Made by a program: the position numbers and the translations under genes. The notes beneath the pieces were generated by a model, which had not been told where the DNA came from, did no database searches, and saw only the letters and a list, made by a program, of their open reading frames with translations. Shown here in pieces: positions 26,880-35,726 of a stretch of 64,000 bases of DNA (position 1 is the first letter of the stretch; every line of letters starts with the position of its first letter). Origin of the DNA: Accumulibacter sp. (GTDB taxonomy: Bacteria; Pseudomonadota; Gammaproteobacteria; Burkholderiales; Rhodocyclaceae). The stretch covers positions 33,822 through 97,821 of the forward strand of contig JAFLDO010000015.1 of assembly GCA_017302455.1 (NCBI GenBank). The letters are read 5' to 3'.

Positions 26880-27632
26880 ATGACAAGGGTACCCACAGGC
26901 ATCACGACCATGAAGAAGATCCTGCTGATTGACGACGATTCCGAACTGCGTCCCCTGCTCGCCACCTATCTCGGACGGCATGGTTTCGACACGCTGCTGC
27001 TGCCCGACACTCGCCAGCTCGATGCGTTTCTCCAACGCTATCAACCCCACCTGCTGGTGCTCGACCTGATGCTTCCCGGTGAGGACGGTCTGGCCGCCTG
27101 CCGCCGTCTGCGCGCCCGCGGCGAGACGCTGCCGGTGATCATGCTGACTGCGCGCGACGAACCGGTCGACCGGGTGATCGGCCTGGAGATGGGTGCCGAC
27201 GATTACCTGGGCAAGCCTTTCGACCCCCGCGAACTCGTCGCCCGCATCGAGGCTGTCCTGCGTCGCGGCACGCGCCCGGCGGCGGCGCCTGATCCCGAAG
27301 GTGGCCTGGTGTGCTTCGGCGAATGGCTTTTCGACCGCGGCGCCCGTCAGTTGTCGAGGAACGGCCAGGTGGTAGCACTGACCAGTGGCGAATTCGCGCT
27401 GCTGAACGCACTCGTCGCCAATGCCAACCGCCCGATGAAGCGCGAACGCCTGCTCGAATTGACGCGCGGTGAAAGCACGGAATCGTTCGACCGTGCGATC
27501 GATGTCCAGATTCACCGCTTGCGTCGCCTGATCGAGGTCGATCAGGCACACCCGCGCTATCTGCAGACCGTCTGGGGGGTCGGCTATGTCTTTGTTCCCG
27601 ATGCAGCAAGCGCCGGCAGCGCCGACCCGTGA
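26880..27632 (+). CDS. OmpR-family response regulator
   Basis: The receiver domain has the acidic pocket (LLIDDD), phospho-acceptor Asp62 in LVLDLMLPGEDG and Lys111 in GKPFDP; the C-terminal winged helix has VWGVGYVF. The start at 26880 is favoured because GGGAGG lies 6 bp upstream; the alternative ATG at 26910 gives the family-typical MKKILLIDDD start but has no ribosome-binding site. Its TGA overlaps the kinase GTG (GTGA). It probably controls the divergent Spy-like gene and itself. Confidence 0.9.
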   Translation: MTRVPTGITTMKKILLIDDDSELRPLLATYLGRHGFDTLLLPDTRQLDAFLQRYQPHLLVLDLMLPGEDGLAACRRLRARGETLPVIMLTARDEPVDRVIGLEMGADDYLGKPFDPRELVARIEAVLRRGTRPAAAPDPEGGLVCFGEWLFDRGARQLSRNGQVVALTSGEFALLNALVANANRPMKRERLLELTRGESTESFDRAIDVQIHRLRRLIEVDQAHPRYLQTVWGVGYVFVPDAASAGSADP

Positions 27633-28939
27633 GACTTTTCCCCAATTCGCTTGCCGGACGCACCGTGCTCCTGGTGGTTGCGGTCATCGCCGTGGCCGAG
27701 TTCGCTACGCTGTCGCTGATCGGGCATTTTCGACGTACATCGCACCTCAATCAGACCGTTCAGTTGATCGCCAGTCAGGTACGCCTGCTGCAGATCGTCC
27801 TGCCCAGCCTCGACGCCGCGGGACGCCGCCAGCTGAGTGGCGCCGATGCCGGCGAGCGGGGCCTGCAGTTGGGTCCCGACGACAGTCACGTACCGCGCCA
27901 TCAGCCGAGATTCCGCTTTGCCCGCCACCTCGCGCTCGAACTCGGCGAACGTCTCGGCGAACCGGTGCTGCTCAGGCATGGCGGGCCGGGGCAGCGTACG
28001 GGCCTGTGGATCGGTTTCCTCGCCGGTGGCGAGCGCTGGTGGCTGATTTTGCCGCCACCGCGTTTCGAGCCGCAGGAACTCCCGGCTGATCTGTGGCTGG
28101 GCCTGGCCGGGACGCTGGCTGCCGTGCTGCTGATCGCCGGCTTGTTCGTGAGAGGTATCGTCCGCCCGCTGGCACGTCTCGGCGACGCCGTCGCGGCGAC
28201 GGGTGACGGCGCGGCACAGCGGGTGACGCCTGACGGACCACGCGAAGTCCGACGGCTTGCCGCCCGCCACAACACGATGCTCGACCAGTTGGCGACAGCC
28301 GCCGCCGAGCGTCGCGAGATGCTTGCCGGTCTGACGCACGACCTGCGGGCGCCGCTGGCCCGCCTGCGCCTGCGCCTGGCGCTGCTCGACAGCGATACCG
28401 AGCGCGCCGGCATCGCGCATGACCTGGACGACATGGAGCGGATCGTCGGCCAGTGTCTGCAGTTCCTGCGCAGCGAGGAGGCCGATCGAGCACCCGTGCC
28501 GCTGGCCATCGCCGCCTTGTTGCGCGACGGGGTCGCCCGCCAGCGCGAGCTCGGCCGGGCCATCGAGCTGACCATCAGCGCCGCCGCCGAGCCGCGCAAG
28601 GTCGCGATCGCCGCGGGTAATCTGCAGCGTCTCCTCGACAACCTGATCGACAATGCCCTCCAGCACGGTGTGCCACCGGTGCACGTCGAGTTCAGCATGG
28701 CTGGCGAGTCGCTCGCCAGGCTGCTCGTGCGTGATCACGGGCCCGGAATCGCAGAGGCGGATCGCCAGCGTGCGCTCGAGGCCTTCGCCCAACTCGAGCC
28801 CGCGCGGGCGACCAATGGCAGCTGCGGGCTGGGCCTGGCGATCGTCCGGCGAATCGCCGCCGGTTGTGGCGGTGAAGTCCTCCTGGGCGAGGCGCCCGAC
28901 GGCGGACTGGAGGTTGTCGTGTGTTTGCCCACTTCCTGA
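27629..28939 (+). CDS. EnvZ-like sensor histidine kinase
   Basis: The 436-residue kinase has two membrane helices (about residues 12-32 and 157-176) around a periplasmic domain, a HAMP linker, the phospho-His237 in THDLRAPLARLRLRL, and an ATPase domain with N box (LDNLIDNALQHG), G1 (DHGPGI) and G2 (GSCGLGLAIV). The THDLR motif and overall plan are EnvZ-like. It starts at GTG overlapping the regulator stop, so the pair is coupled. The Spy-like gene nearby suggests an envelope-stress signal. Confidence 0.92.
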   Translation: MRLFPNSLAGRTVLLVVAVIAVAEFATLSLIGHFRRTSHLNQTVQLIASQVRLLQIVLPSLDAAGRRQLSGADAGERGLQLGPDDSHVPRHQPRFRFARHLALELGERLGEPVLLRHGGPGQRTGLWIGFLAGGERWWLILPPPRFEPQELPADLWLGLAGTLAAVLLIAGLFVRGIVRPLARLGDAVAATGDGAAQRVTPDGPREVRRLAARHNTMLDQLATAAAERREMLAGLTHDLRAPLARLRLRLALLDSDTERAGIAHDLDDMERIVGQCLQFLRSEEADRAPVPLAIAALLRDGVARQRELGRAIELTISAAAEPRKVAIAAGNLQRLLDNLIDNALQHGVPPVHVEFSMAGESLARLLVRDHGPGIAEADRQRALEAFAQLEPARATNGSCGLGLAIVRRIAAGCGGEVLLGEAPDGGLEVVVCLPTS

Positions 28940-29252
28940 CCGGCGCGGCCCATCGGCCAGGGTCGCGCCGTTCGCGGACGACACCGGCAAGAGGAGGCCG
29001 TCGCTGGAGGCGTTTCGCCGACCAGCGTATCGGAATCCTGTTCTCCCTCGTCGCACATGCTGGATGACAAGCCAGGCAGCGCCTCGGAAAGGTGCTCTCC
29101 CCGGCCGTCCCGAGCACCGTGGTGGACCGCACAGACAGCCACGAGAACCTACGCTAGAGTGCAGATCGCTTCAATTCAAAGACTTGAAAAGCCGACGAAT
29201 CCGGGCATCATTATTGCTTTCTGAAAGAGGTTTCCTTGCAAAGGTTGCAGCG
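28940..29252. other. intergenic region without a supported gene
   Basis: This 313-bp gap separates the kinase from an unknown gene on the same strand. The last 100 bp become AT-richer, consistent with a promoter, but I cannot point to a convincing -35/-10 pair. No RNA gene is visible. Confidence 0.5.
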
Positions 29253-30230
29253 ATGAGCAATGTCCACCGACTCGAACGTGCCTCGAACAGTGATCCGATC
29301 CCTCCCGAGGGAACGCGGAGGATCGTCGATGGCGAAGAGCGCGTCCTTTATGACGGCTACTGGATCAAGACCTACCCGGTCCCGATCGACTCCTTGCAAG
29401 CCAAGAAGCTGCTGATCGAAGCGCTCACCCGCCGCTTGTTCAACCACACGGAACACGGCCTCAACATCCCCGGTTGCCGACTCGGCGAAGCACGCCAAGC
29501 CTATCAGGCGGAAGCCGACCCGAGCAGGCGCCGGGTGAAGGCCGCGATGCTTGCTGGTGCGCTATTCAACAGGGCTACCGATATCTTCCGAAAACTCGTG
29601 GAACTGCAGGCAGACGGCATCGAAATCCGCAGCGACGATGCCCTGATGCGCGAATGCGGCCAGTGTCTTCTCGATGCGATGGACCTCGGCCATCTGGTCC
29701 TCCATCGCAGCGGCGAAGAGGGAATCGACGAACTCTGGGGCGAACCCTTCCGCGCCTTTTCGATCCCGATCGAGGAGTTCTACGAAAGTCGTTACATCAA
29801 GATCGGCCAAAGCATGCGCGACATCGACCGCATTGCCGATGCGATGATCGCCAACTTCAGCGGCATCCCAGCCTTTGCGGCGATCGAGCCGCTGGTTCGC
29901 GATTTTGCCCGCGCCGCCCGGGTCAAGGCCGAAACCCTGCGCACCGACCCGGACATCTTCGATGTCTGGGCAGAACTGGTCACGGCCTGCGAACGGCTCG
30001 CCAATTTCACTCCGCAAGAAGCGGCCAACATGAAGGGGGGACTCACGGCCCGTCTGGCGCATCGGGTTTCCGACGGACTCCTGCTGCTGCGCAGCGGCCG
30101 GGATTTGGTTTTCTACATTGCCCGCGCGCGCACGCCGATGCCCAGGAGCACCTCCGAGTACATTGCGCGCTGCGAGGCTTATGTCGCCACCGGTCGTGTT
30201 CCTTTCATGCCGGCACCGCTACCGGCCTGA
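29253..30230 (+). CDS. conserved-looking hypothetical cytoplasmic protein
   Basis: The 325-residue product (from the ATG at 29253) has no signal peptide or membrane segment and is rich in helices, with segments such as RRIVDGEERVLYDGYWIKTY and EALTRRLFNHTEHGLNIPG. Codon use matches the neighbouring genes, so it is a real gene. I recognise no family or catalytic motif. It is flanked by the two-component pair and a small secreted protein, which gives no functional clue. Confidence 0.7.
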   Translation: MSNVHRLERASNSDPIPPEGTRRIVDGEERVLYDGYWIKTYPVPIDSLQAKKLLIEALTRRLFNHTEHGLNIPGCRLGEARQAYQAEADPSRRRVKAAMLAGALFNRATDIFRKLVELQADGIEIRSDDALMRECGQCLLDAMDLGHLVLHRSGEEGIDELWGEPFRAFSIPIEEFYESRYIKIGQSMRDIDRIADAMIANFSGIPAFAAIEPLVRDFARAARVKAETLRTDPDIFDVWAELVTACERLANFTPQEAANMKGGLTARLAHRVSDGLLLLRSGRDLVFYIARARTPMPRSTSEYIARCEAYVATGRVPFMPAPLPA

Positions 30231-30250
30231 ATCCGCTCGGCCCGAAGCGC

Positions 30251-30682
30251 TCAGTCGTCGATTTCCTCGACGCTGACGTTGCCTTTCCCGGAGCGCTTGA
30301 TCCGGTACTTGGTACCGTCCTTGCCGGTCCAGCGAGTGGCCGAGGGCGGAACCTTCACCCCGTCGATCGTCACATTGCCATTCACCACGCTGATTCCGCT
30401 CGCGTCATCATCGCCGCCCTTGCCAGTGGTGACCGTCGTGCCCGGAGAGTGGGTGATCGACGACGAACTCTGTCCAGGGTTGGTGTATACGGCATTGCCC
30501 CTGCTGCTGGTCGTCGTCTTGCCGGTGGTAACGTTGGTGCCATTGCCGGTGTTGACGTTCACCCCGCCTGCTCCGCCGGTATTCACGTTGACACCGCCGG
30601 CACCGCCGACCGAAACGGAAACCTGCGCCATCGCGGACGCCGCGGCGAACGTCAGCAAAGCCGCCATCATCGTAACTCTCAT
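30251..30682 (-). CDS. small secreted Gly/Asn/Thr-repeat protein
   Basis: The 143-residue protein has a signal peptide (MRVTMMAALLTFAAASAMAQ), then a low-complexity region with a GGAGGVNVNT repeat and TTGKTTTSS-type stretches, and a charged C-terminal part (WTGKDGTKYRIKRSGKGNVS). It should be exported; the repeat resembles flexible or beta-repeat surface segments. No family recognised. It is convergent with the 325-residue unknown gene, 20 bp away. Confidence 0.7.
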   Translation of the reverse strand: MRVTMMAALLTFAAASAMAQVSVSVGGAGGVNVNTGGAGGVNVNTGNGTNVTTGKTTTSSRGNAVYTNPGQSSSSITHSPGTTVTTGKGGDDDASGISVVNGNVTIDGVKVPPSATRWTGKDGTKYRIKRSGKGNVSVEEIDD

Positions 30683-30835
30683 GCACGTACCTTTCTATTG
30701 AGCAAGCAGAACGCGGCGATTCACTCTCGCGTGACCCGGGCAGCCACCCGGGAACCCTCTTTCAACAACGACTGAGCCCCGTCAACGGATGACAATCCGC
30801 CCTACCGGCCGCCGCAGGCGCTGGTCGACGCCAGA

Positions 30836-33181
30836 TCATCCCGACGGCTTCGCCCGCGCCTGCGCCAGAAGACAGATCGGCTCGGCGTGCTCGTCAGCCG
30901 GCAGAACCCGACCGATGCGGGCGGCCTTGTCGTAGCCAAGAGCGCGCAGCGCCCGCAGACAGGCATCGGCCCTCGCCAGCGGAATGCTCGCCAGCAATCC
31001 GCCGGCCGTTTGCGGATCGAACAGCAACGGGTAATGCGGGTGCCCGCTTCCTTGCTCCGGATTGCGCAGGTAACGGCGTGCGCGCAGGTTTGCGACGTGC
31101 AGCGAGCTGACGATACCCGCCGCGCTGGTTTCGACAGCACCATCGAGAACCGGCAAGTCGTCCAGAGCGATCTCCACGCTCACCCGCGACGAGCCAACCA
31201 TTTCGACCAGATGCCCGAGCAGGCCGAAGCCGGTAACGTCGGTACAGGCCGTCGCCCCATGCTCGCGCAGACAGCGCGCGCCCGGCGCGTTCGATTGTGC
31301 CATCACGGCCAGGGCCTGGTCGATCCAGCGGCCTCTGGCGCGTAGACGGGCGTGCGCGGCGAACAGCGTGCCGACACCGATCGCCTTAGTGAGGACCAGC
31401 ACGTCGTCCGGACGCATGCCACCCTTGCGCAACACGCCGGCCAGGTTTTCGTCGATGAGGCCGTTGATCGCGAAGCCGAGCGCCAGGTCGCTACCCTCGC
31501 CGCTATGACCGCCGACCAGCGCGCAGCCCACGTCGTCGAGCACGGCTATGGCGCCGGACAGCATCTGCAACAGGTTATCCTCGATCTTCCGCTCCAGGCC
31601 GGGCGGCACCGTGACGATGGCCGTCGCCGTTTGCGCCTCCGCGCCCATCGCGAAGATGTCGCCAAGCGCATGGTTGGCGGCAATCCGCCCGAACAGCCAG
31701 GGATCGTCGATGAAAGAACGAAAGAAATCGACCGTATGGACCAGCGCCTTGCCGGGTGGCACGCGTACGATCGCCGCGTCGTCGGGAGCCCGCAGACCGA
31801 TCAGCACGTCCGCTCGCTCGATCGGGTGAAGCGCCGCGAGCACCCGCGACAGCAGCGTGCCGCCAAGCTTGGCGCCGCACCCACCACAACGCATGGCAAG
31901 TGCCGATGTCGCCTGCAGCGCTTCGTTCTCGTCAAGCGGCACCGGCGCCCGCTGGCTACGCGCTTGATCGGCCATCGGCAACAGATCCCCAAAGCGGGCC
32001 ATGAAGCGGCGGTCAAGCCAGTCCTTCCAGCGCCAGACCCAGGCGCCTTCGGCATGCATCCCGGCACGCGAGGCGACGGCGTAGCGACCACCGGTGCTGA
32101 TCAGCGCCAGCCAGCGCCGTTGTGGACGCCAGACACGCAGGGGCCGTTCGAGCAGCGATCGACGCAGGTTCTCGGCGAGCACCGGGCCCTGACGAACGGC
32201 GAAGACGCCTGCCTTCTCGAGTGGTCTGCCGAGCATCGCGGCACAATCGCCGGCCGCAAAGATCAGCGGATCGCTGACCGTCTGCAAGGTCGCGCGAACC
32301 TCGATGAAACCGGCGGCGTCGAGTGCCAGACCGGTCTGGCGCAGCCAGGTGGCGGCGCCCGCTTGCGTCACCCAGACGACTTCGTCGGCGGCCAGCGTCT
32401 CACCGTCACGGGTACACAGTCGCCCAGCAGATACGCGGCTCACTTCGGCGGCACGATGCACGACGACCCCCCGCTCCGTCAGCACGCGCTCGAAGCTACG
32501 CCTCACGCGGGCATTGTGCGTGGCGAGGATATCGCGCTCGGCGGCAAAGAGATGGAAAGCGAGTGCGTCAGGGTCGCGCCCGCGCCTCTGCAGTTCGCCA
32601 CGCAAGCGATACTGCATCGCCAGCGTCAGCTCGACGCCGCCTGCCCCGGCCCCGACGACAGCGATCGTCGTCCGTCCGGCGTGCCGGCAAACGCGTTCGA
32701 GGAGGGCCAGCCAGCGCTCGTTGAAACGCCGGATCGGCTTGACCGGAACGGCGTACTCGGAGGCTCCTTCGACCAGGCCGACCGCTGGCATCGAGCCGAT
32801 ATTGATCGACAGACGGTCGTAGGGCACCGGCGGGCGATCGCGGCACAGCACCTGGCGCTGGTCTCGATCGAGGCCGATCACCTCGTCGCGATAGAAGCGT
32901 GCGCCGGCGAACTCGGCCAGACGCCGCAGGTCGATATGCACCTCGTCGTAGGCGTAATGGCCGGCAACGTAGCCGGGCAACATCCCGGAATACGGCGTGT
33001 CGGTATCGGTGCAGATCACCGTCAGGCGTACGCCGGGCAGCGGTCGCATACCGAAGCGCTTGATGACGCCGACGTGACTGTGGCCGCCGCCGACGAGGAC
33101 GATGTCTCTGAGGACGACTTGTCCGGCGTCTTGCATCTCTGGAGGTGGTTTCTGGGTCGTCCCGAACCGATCGTTGGCCAC
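30836..33181 (-). CDS. selD: FAD-dependent oxidoreductase fused to selenide, water dikinase
   Basis: The 781-residue protein has two parts. Residues about 1-400 are a pyridine-nucleotide-disulfide oxidoreductase domain with an FAD loop (IVLVGGGHSHVGV) and a second dinucleotide loop (VVGAGAGGVE), the type known to precede SelD. Residues about 420-781 are SelD with the catalytic Cys-Gly-Ala-Lys loop (RCGGCGAKLG), VHTVDFF and GGHSGEG. SelD makes selenophosphate from selenide and ATP for selenocysteine or selenouridine; the N-terminal domain is thought to supply reduced selenium. The fusion is known in several proteobacteria. No selA, selB or selU is in the window. Confidence 0.93.
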   Translation of the reverse strand: MANDRFGTTQKPPPEMQDAGQVVLRDIVLVGGGHSHVGVIKRFGMRPLPGVRLTVICTDTDTPYSGMLPGYVAGHYAYDEVHIDLRRLAEFAGARFYRDEVIGLDRDQRQVLCRDRPPVPYDRLSINIGSMPAVGLVEGASEYAVPVKPIRRFNERWLALLERVCRHAGRTTIAVVGAGAGGVELTLAMQYRLRGELQRRGRDPDALAFHLFAAERDILATHNARVRRSFERVLTERGVVVHRAAEVSRVSAGRLCTRDGETLAADEVVWVTQAGAATWLRQTGLALDAAGFIEVRATLQTVSDPLIFAAGDCAAMLGRPLEKAGVFAVRQGPVLAENLRRSLLERPLRVWRPQRRWLALISTGGRYAVASRAGMHAEGAWVWRWKDWLDRRFMARFGDLLPMADQARSQRAPVPLDENEALQATSALAMRCGGCGAKLGGTLLSRVLAALHPIERADVLIGLRAPDDAAIVRVPPGKALVHTVDFFRSFIDDPWLFGRIAANHALGDIFAMGAEAQTATAIVTVPPGLERKIEDNLLQMLSGAIAVLDDVGCALVGGHSGEGSDLALGFAINGLIDENLAGVLRKGGMRPDDVLVLTKAIGVGTLFAAHARLRARGRWIDQALAVMAQSNAPGARCLREHGATACTDVTGFGLLGHLVEMVGSSRVSVEIALDDLPVLDGAVETSAAGIVSSLHVANLRARRYLRNPEQGSGHPHYPLLFDPQTAGGLLASIPLARADACLRALRALGYDKAARIGRVLPADEHAEPICLLAQARAKPSG

Positions 33182-34070
33182 GTTTCGCGCGGCCCACTGC
33201 GCGGCACGCGCCGTTCAGCCGCCGGGCGAGCGCTGTCGAGCGCAGCGGCCATTGTCGCACGCTCGGACGGTTCGCGGTGCTGATCCAGCAGGATCACGCG
33301 CAATCACCACGCAAGTCGACAGGGCGATCGCGACTCGAAAGCCGCAACACACAGCGCTTGCCGGTGACGAACTGACCGGCGACAGACCCGGCGGACTGTA
33401 AAACCTGATTCACCCTTGTTGCCTGGCGAGTTGGCCGCTGCCTATGATGATCCACGCTTGTTTGTGACCCTTTCCGTCGTCTGCCATGACATCGCCTGAT
33501 TCAACGACGCTGCATCGCCTGCAAGACGGGCACGCGCTTGCTGAACCGCGACGCCCGGCGACGAAGGAAGTCGATTGCCAGCCAGCGGGCATTGGTGCGC
33601 CTCGCATGACGGCGTGTTCTCCTCCTCCGCAACAGTGCTCCCCTGGTCGCCAAGGACCGTTCGACAGACCCAGAACGGTCCTTGGCGACCCCTTTTTTTG
33701 CACTGCGACGCGCAGCCGAACCGCGCTTGGTGACATACTGGCTTTCCCGTCTGGTCAACAGTCGGAGTTCCGTGGCACACTATGGAGTGGCCGCAACGCG
33801 GTCGCTGGCGGCGGGCAACCGCTCATCGTGGAAGACGCTGTTCGGGTGCGAGGAACAGCCTCTTTATACGGCAACGAACGAGTCCAAGTGAGCCGGGGAT
33901 CGTGGTTCTACTGGCGGAAATCCGGAACTTTTCCCCCAGTGCTCGGCCTCACCCCGTGCTCGCCCCCTGTGGTCGTCCAAAGGCGCCGGCATGTAGTGTG
34001 TAGCCTTGCCCTGCGGAGCCGATGAACAGGGCTGAGCAAGCGAAGCAAACCAGATTCCAGGAGATGTGCA
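33182..34070. other. 889-bp region with an orphan hairpin but no supported gene
   Basis: Short open frames occur on both strands but none has a ribosome-binding site plus protein-like composition. The most notable content is the strong hairpin with T-run at 33645-33699. The stretch could hold an untranslated RNA or a worn-out gene remnant. Confidence 0.5.
33645..33699 (+). terminator. 17-bp perfect hairpin followed by T7 (orphan intrinsic terminator)
   Basis: Arms 33645-33661 and 33674-33690 are perfectly complementary with a 12-nt loop, and TTTTTTT follows at 33693-33699. This is a textbook Rho-independent terminator for plus-strand transcription. No plus-strand gene lies directly upstream; the nearest coding gene is selD on the minus strand. 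Confidence 0.75.
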
Positions 34071-34343
34071 ATGCGCGATGAGGGGGTAGCCGACCCACGC
34101 CAGCATTCGACGGCGTCATCGCCCGAGATGGCTGATCGCCGGTCGAGGCCCGACCGGCGCGCGGAAGCTGACCGGCGCCGTGGTGCTGACCGGCGCCGCA
34201 TCGGCGACCGCCGGGATGCACGGGACGCCGACTTGTTGCTGGCCGAGCTTGAAATGCGCGTGGCCGCAGCGATTCGTCAGAGTGGCGGCCTCATCGAGGG
34301 TGACGGCTCAGGATGGGACAAGCTGATCGTTCCGTTCAGGTAG
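34071..34343 (+). CDS. small Arg-rich protein with DRR repeats
   Basis: The 90-residue frame has GGAG 8 bp before the ATG. Residues about 22-48 carry repeated DRR units (ADRRSRPDRRAEADRRRGAD), followed by a helix (LLAELEMRVAAAIRQSG). Such Arg-rich DRR repeats are seen in uncharacterised betaproteobacterial proteins. No function can be given. It may be a DNA-, RNA- or membrane-associated small protein. Confidence 0.5.
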   Translation: MRDEGVADPRQHSTASSPEMADRRSRPDRRAEADRRRGADRRRIGDRRDARDADLLLAELEMRVAAAIRQSGGLIEGDGSGWDKLIVPFR

Positions 34344-34441
34344 CGGTGGCGACGCCGGCCGCACGGACGACCGGCTTCCGCCACCAGTCTCGTGCCAACG
34401 GATGCAGCCAGGCGGTGCGCCGAGGCGACCTGACCCGAGCC

Positions 34442-35182
34442 TCAGCTCAGCTCGTGGCGCTGGTGTTCGACCTGGACGATGTAGCGCTGAAGCTGCTTGT
34501 CGTCGGCGCGACGCAGATCGACGAACTGCAGCCCGACCCGCCACTGCGTCACGCCGGCGCGGAGTTCCAGCGCCGTCACGTGCCGTACGACCGCCTGAAC
34601 CAGGATCTCGTGCCGCTCGGCCGGTAGCGCAAAGCGACAATTGGCAAGGGCAATTCCCGCCTCCAGATTGGCGTCGTTGCCGGCACTCAGACCGACACCG
34701 GCGACCGAGATGTCATGCGCCGGCAGGGTCAGCCAGTGGCCGCCGGCAAGGCGCGCGTGAAACCGCAGCGGGCGAGCAAGTGGTGTCTCGATCCGGAAAA
34801 CCTCGCGCCGCTGCAGGCGAACGATGAACTTCGGCAACGGAACGGCGAACGCCCTGGCTCCGCGAAAGGTGATTTCGCGCGCCTGGCCGGTCGTGAACTG
34901 CACATGTATTCCTCCGGGTCGGGCAACGAAAACATTGCGCAGGCTTTCCGGAAAGCGCCGGTTGATCTCGACACTGCCGCTGCAGTCGATGATCAGGCAG
35001 CCCGCTTCCGGCTGGACGCCGAGCAGAATGGTCAGGAAGTGTTCGCTGCCACCGGCAAACTGGACGGAGAACGATTCCTTATGTTCCGCAAAGCCGGCGA
35101 GCGTGAACGCAATTGCCGTTCCCCCGGTGAGGTAATAGCGCTCTTCGATCTCGGCTTCGGAGAGCTGGGCGATCTGGCTCAT
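34442..35182 (-). CDS. ycgR: YcgR-like PilZ domain protein (c-di-GMP receptor)
   Basis: From the ATG at 35182 the protein has 246 residues: an N-terminal YcgR/PilZN domain and a C-terminal PilZ domain with the c-di-GMP-binding signatures RxxxR (Arg126-Arg130 in RREVFR) and DxSxxG (Asp157-Gly162 in HDISVAG). In enterics YcgR brakes the flagellar motor when c-di-GMP is high. No flagellar genes are in the window, so it might act on another c-di-GMP-controlled process. A longer frame upstream to 35302 is not supported. Confidence 0.85.
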   Translation of the reverse strand: MSQIAQLSEAEIEERYYLTGGTAIAFTLAGFAEHKESFSVQFAGGSEHFLTILLGVQPEAGCLIIDCSGSVEINRRFPESLRNVFVARPGGIHVQFTTGQAREITFRGARAFAVPLPKFIVRLQRREVFRIETPLARPLRFHARLAGGHWLTLPAHDISVAGVGLSAGNDANLEAGIALANCRFALPAERHEILVQAVVRHVTALELRAGVTQWRVGLQFVDLRRADDKQLQRYIVQVEHQRHELS

Positions 35183-35726
35183 GCGGAATCCGTCGGGGAC
35201 AGCACAGGCTTCGTCCGGCTGGCGGCCATAGCAACAGAAAAAGGCGAAGCGAACGCGGGTTCCACCACCAGGCCGCGGCCCCAAGCCGTGTCCTCCAGCC
35301 ACGCTTCCGTCTCGGCCGCCAGACCGCGCTTGACCATGCTCTTGTCCATAAATAACGGAAATCTCAAAGATTCAACGCCATTCGTGCGAGTGTGAAAGTA
35401 TCGGTCGAAGAGCCGGTGCTCGTCAATCACCGTGCCGTGCGAAGGCCCGTAGCGACGCTCGCGGCGCCCGGAGAAGACTCGCGCCGCAGGAACCGGCGGG
35501 CGCCCGGGTGAGCAAGAGGGTTGCCTGACCACCAAGTCGCCCCACAATCCACCTGTTGGCCGCGCCCCGGGGACGGAGGCTCGGTTGGGCGTGCGAGCCA
35601 ACGTCTGTGCGGGGCATCTCAGCGCTGCGCCGTTCTGATGGTGACGACGAGGTGTCCGCAATCCGATCGCAGCGCGCCCTCGTCAGGTGGGGTAAAATGC
35701 GAGCAAGAGAAAACCACGCATCGATC
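35183..35726. other. intergenic region between divergent ycgR and glgX-treZ
   Basis: This 544-bp spacer between two outward-facing genes must contain both promoters. A TAAAAT near 35694 and AT-rich bases near 35340-35360 are weak candidates. No gene or strong repeat is seen. Confidence 0.5.

Noticed and set aside
31352..33283. 643-codon plus-strand frame opposite selD
   Set aside because: No motif and shadow-type composition; the SelD fusion is clear on the minus strand.
33486..34025. 179-codon plus-strand frame in the 33-34 kb gap
   Set aside because: It contains the terminator hairpin, has no ribosome-binding site and no protein-like pattern.
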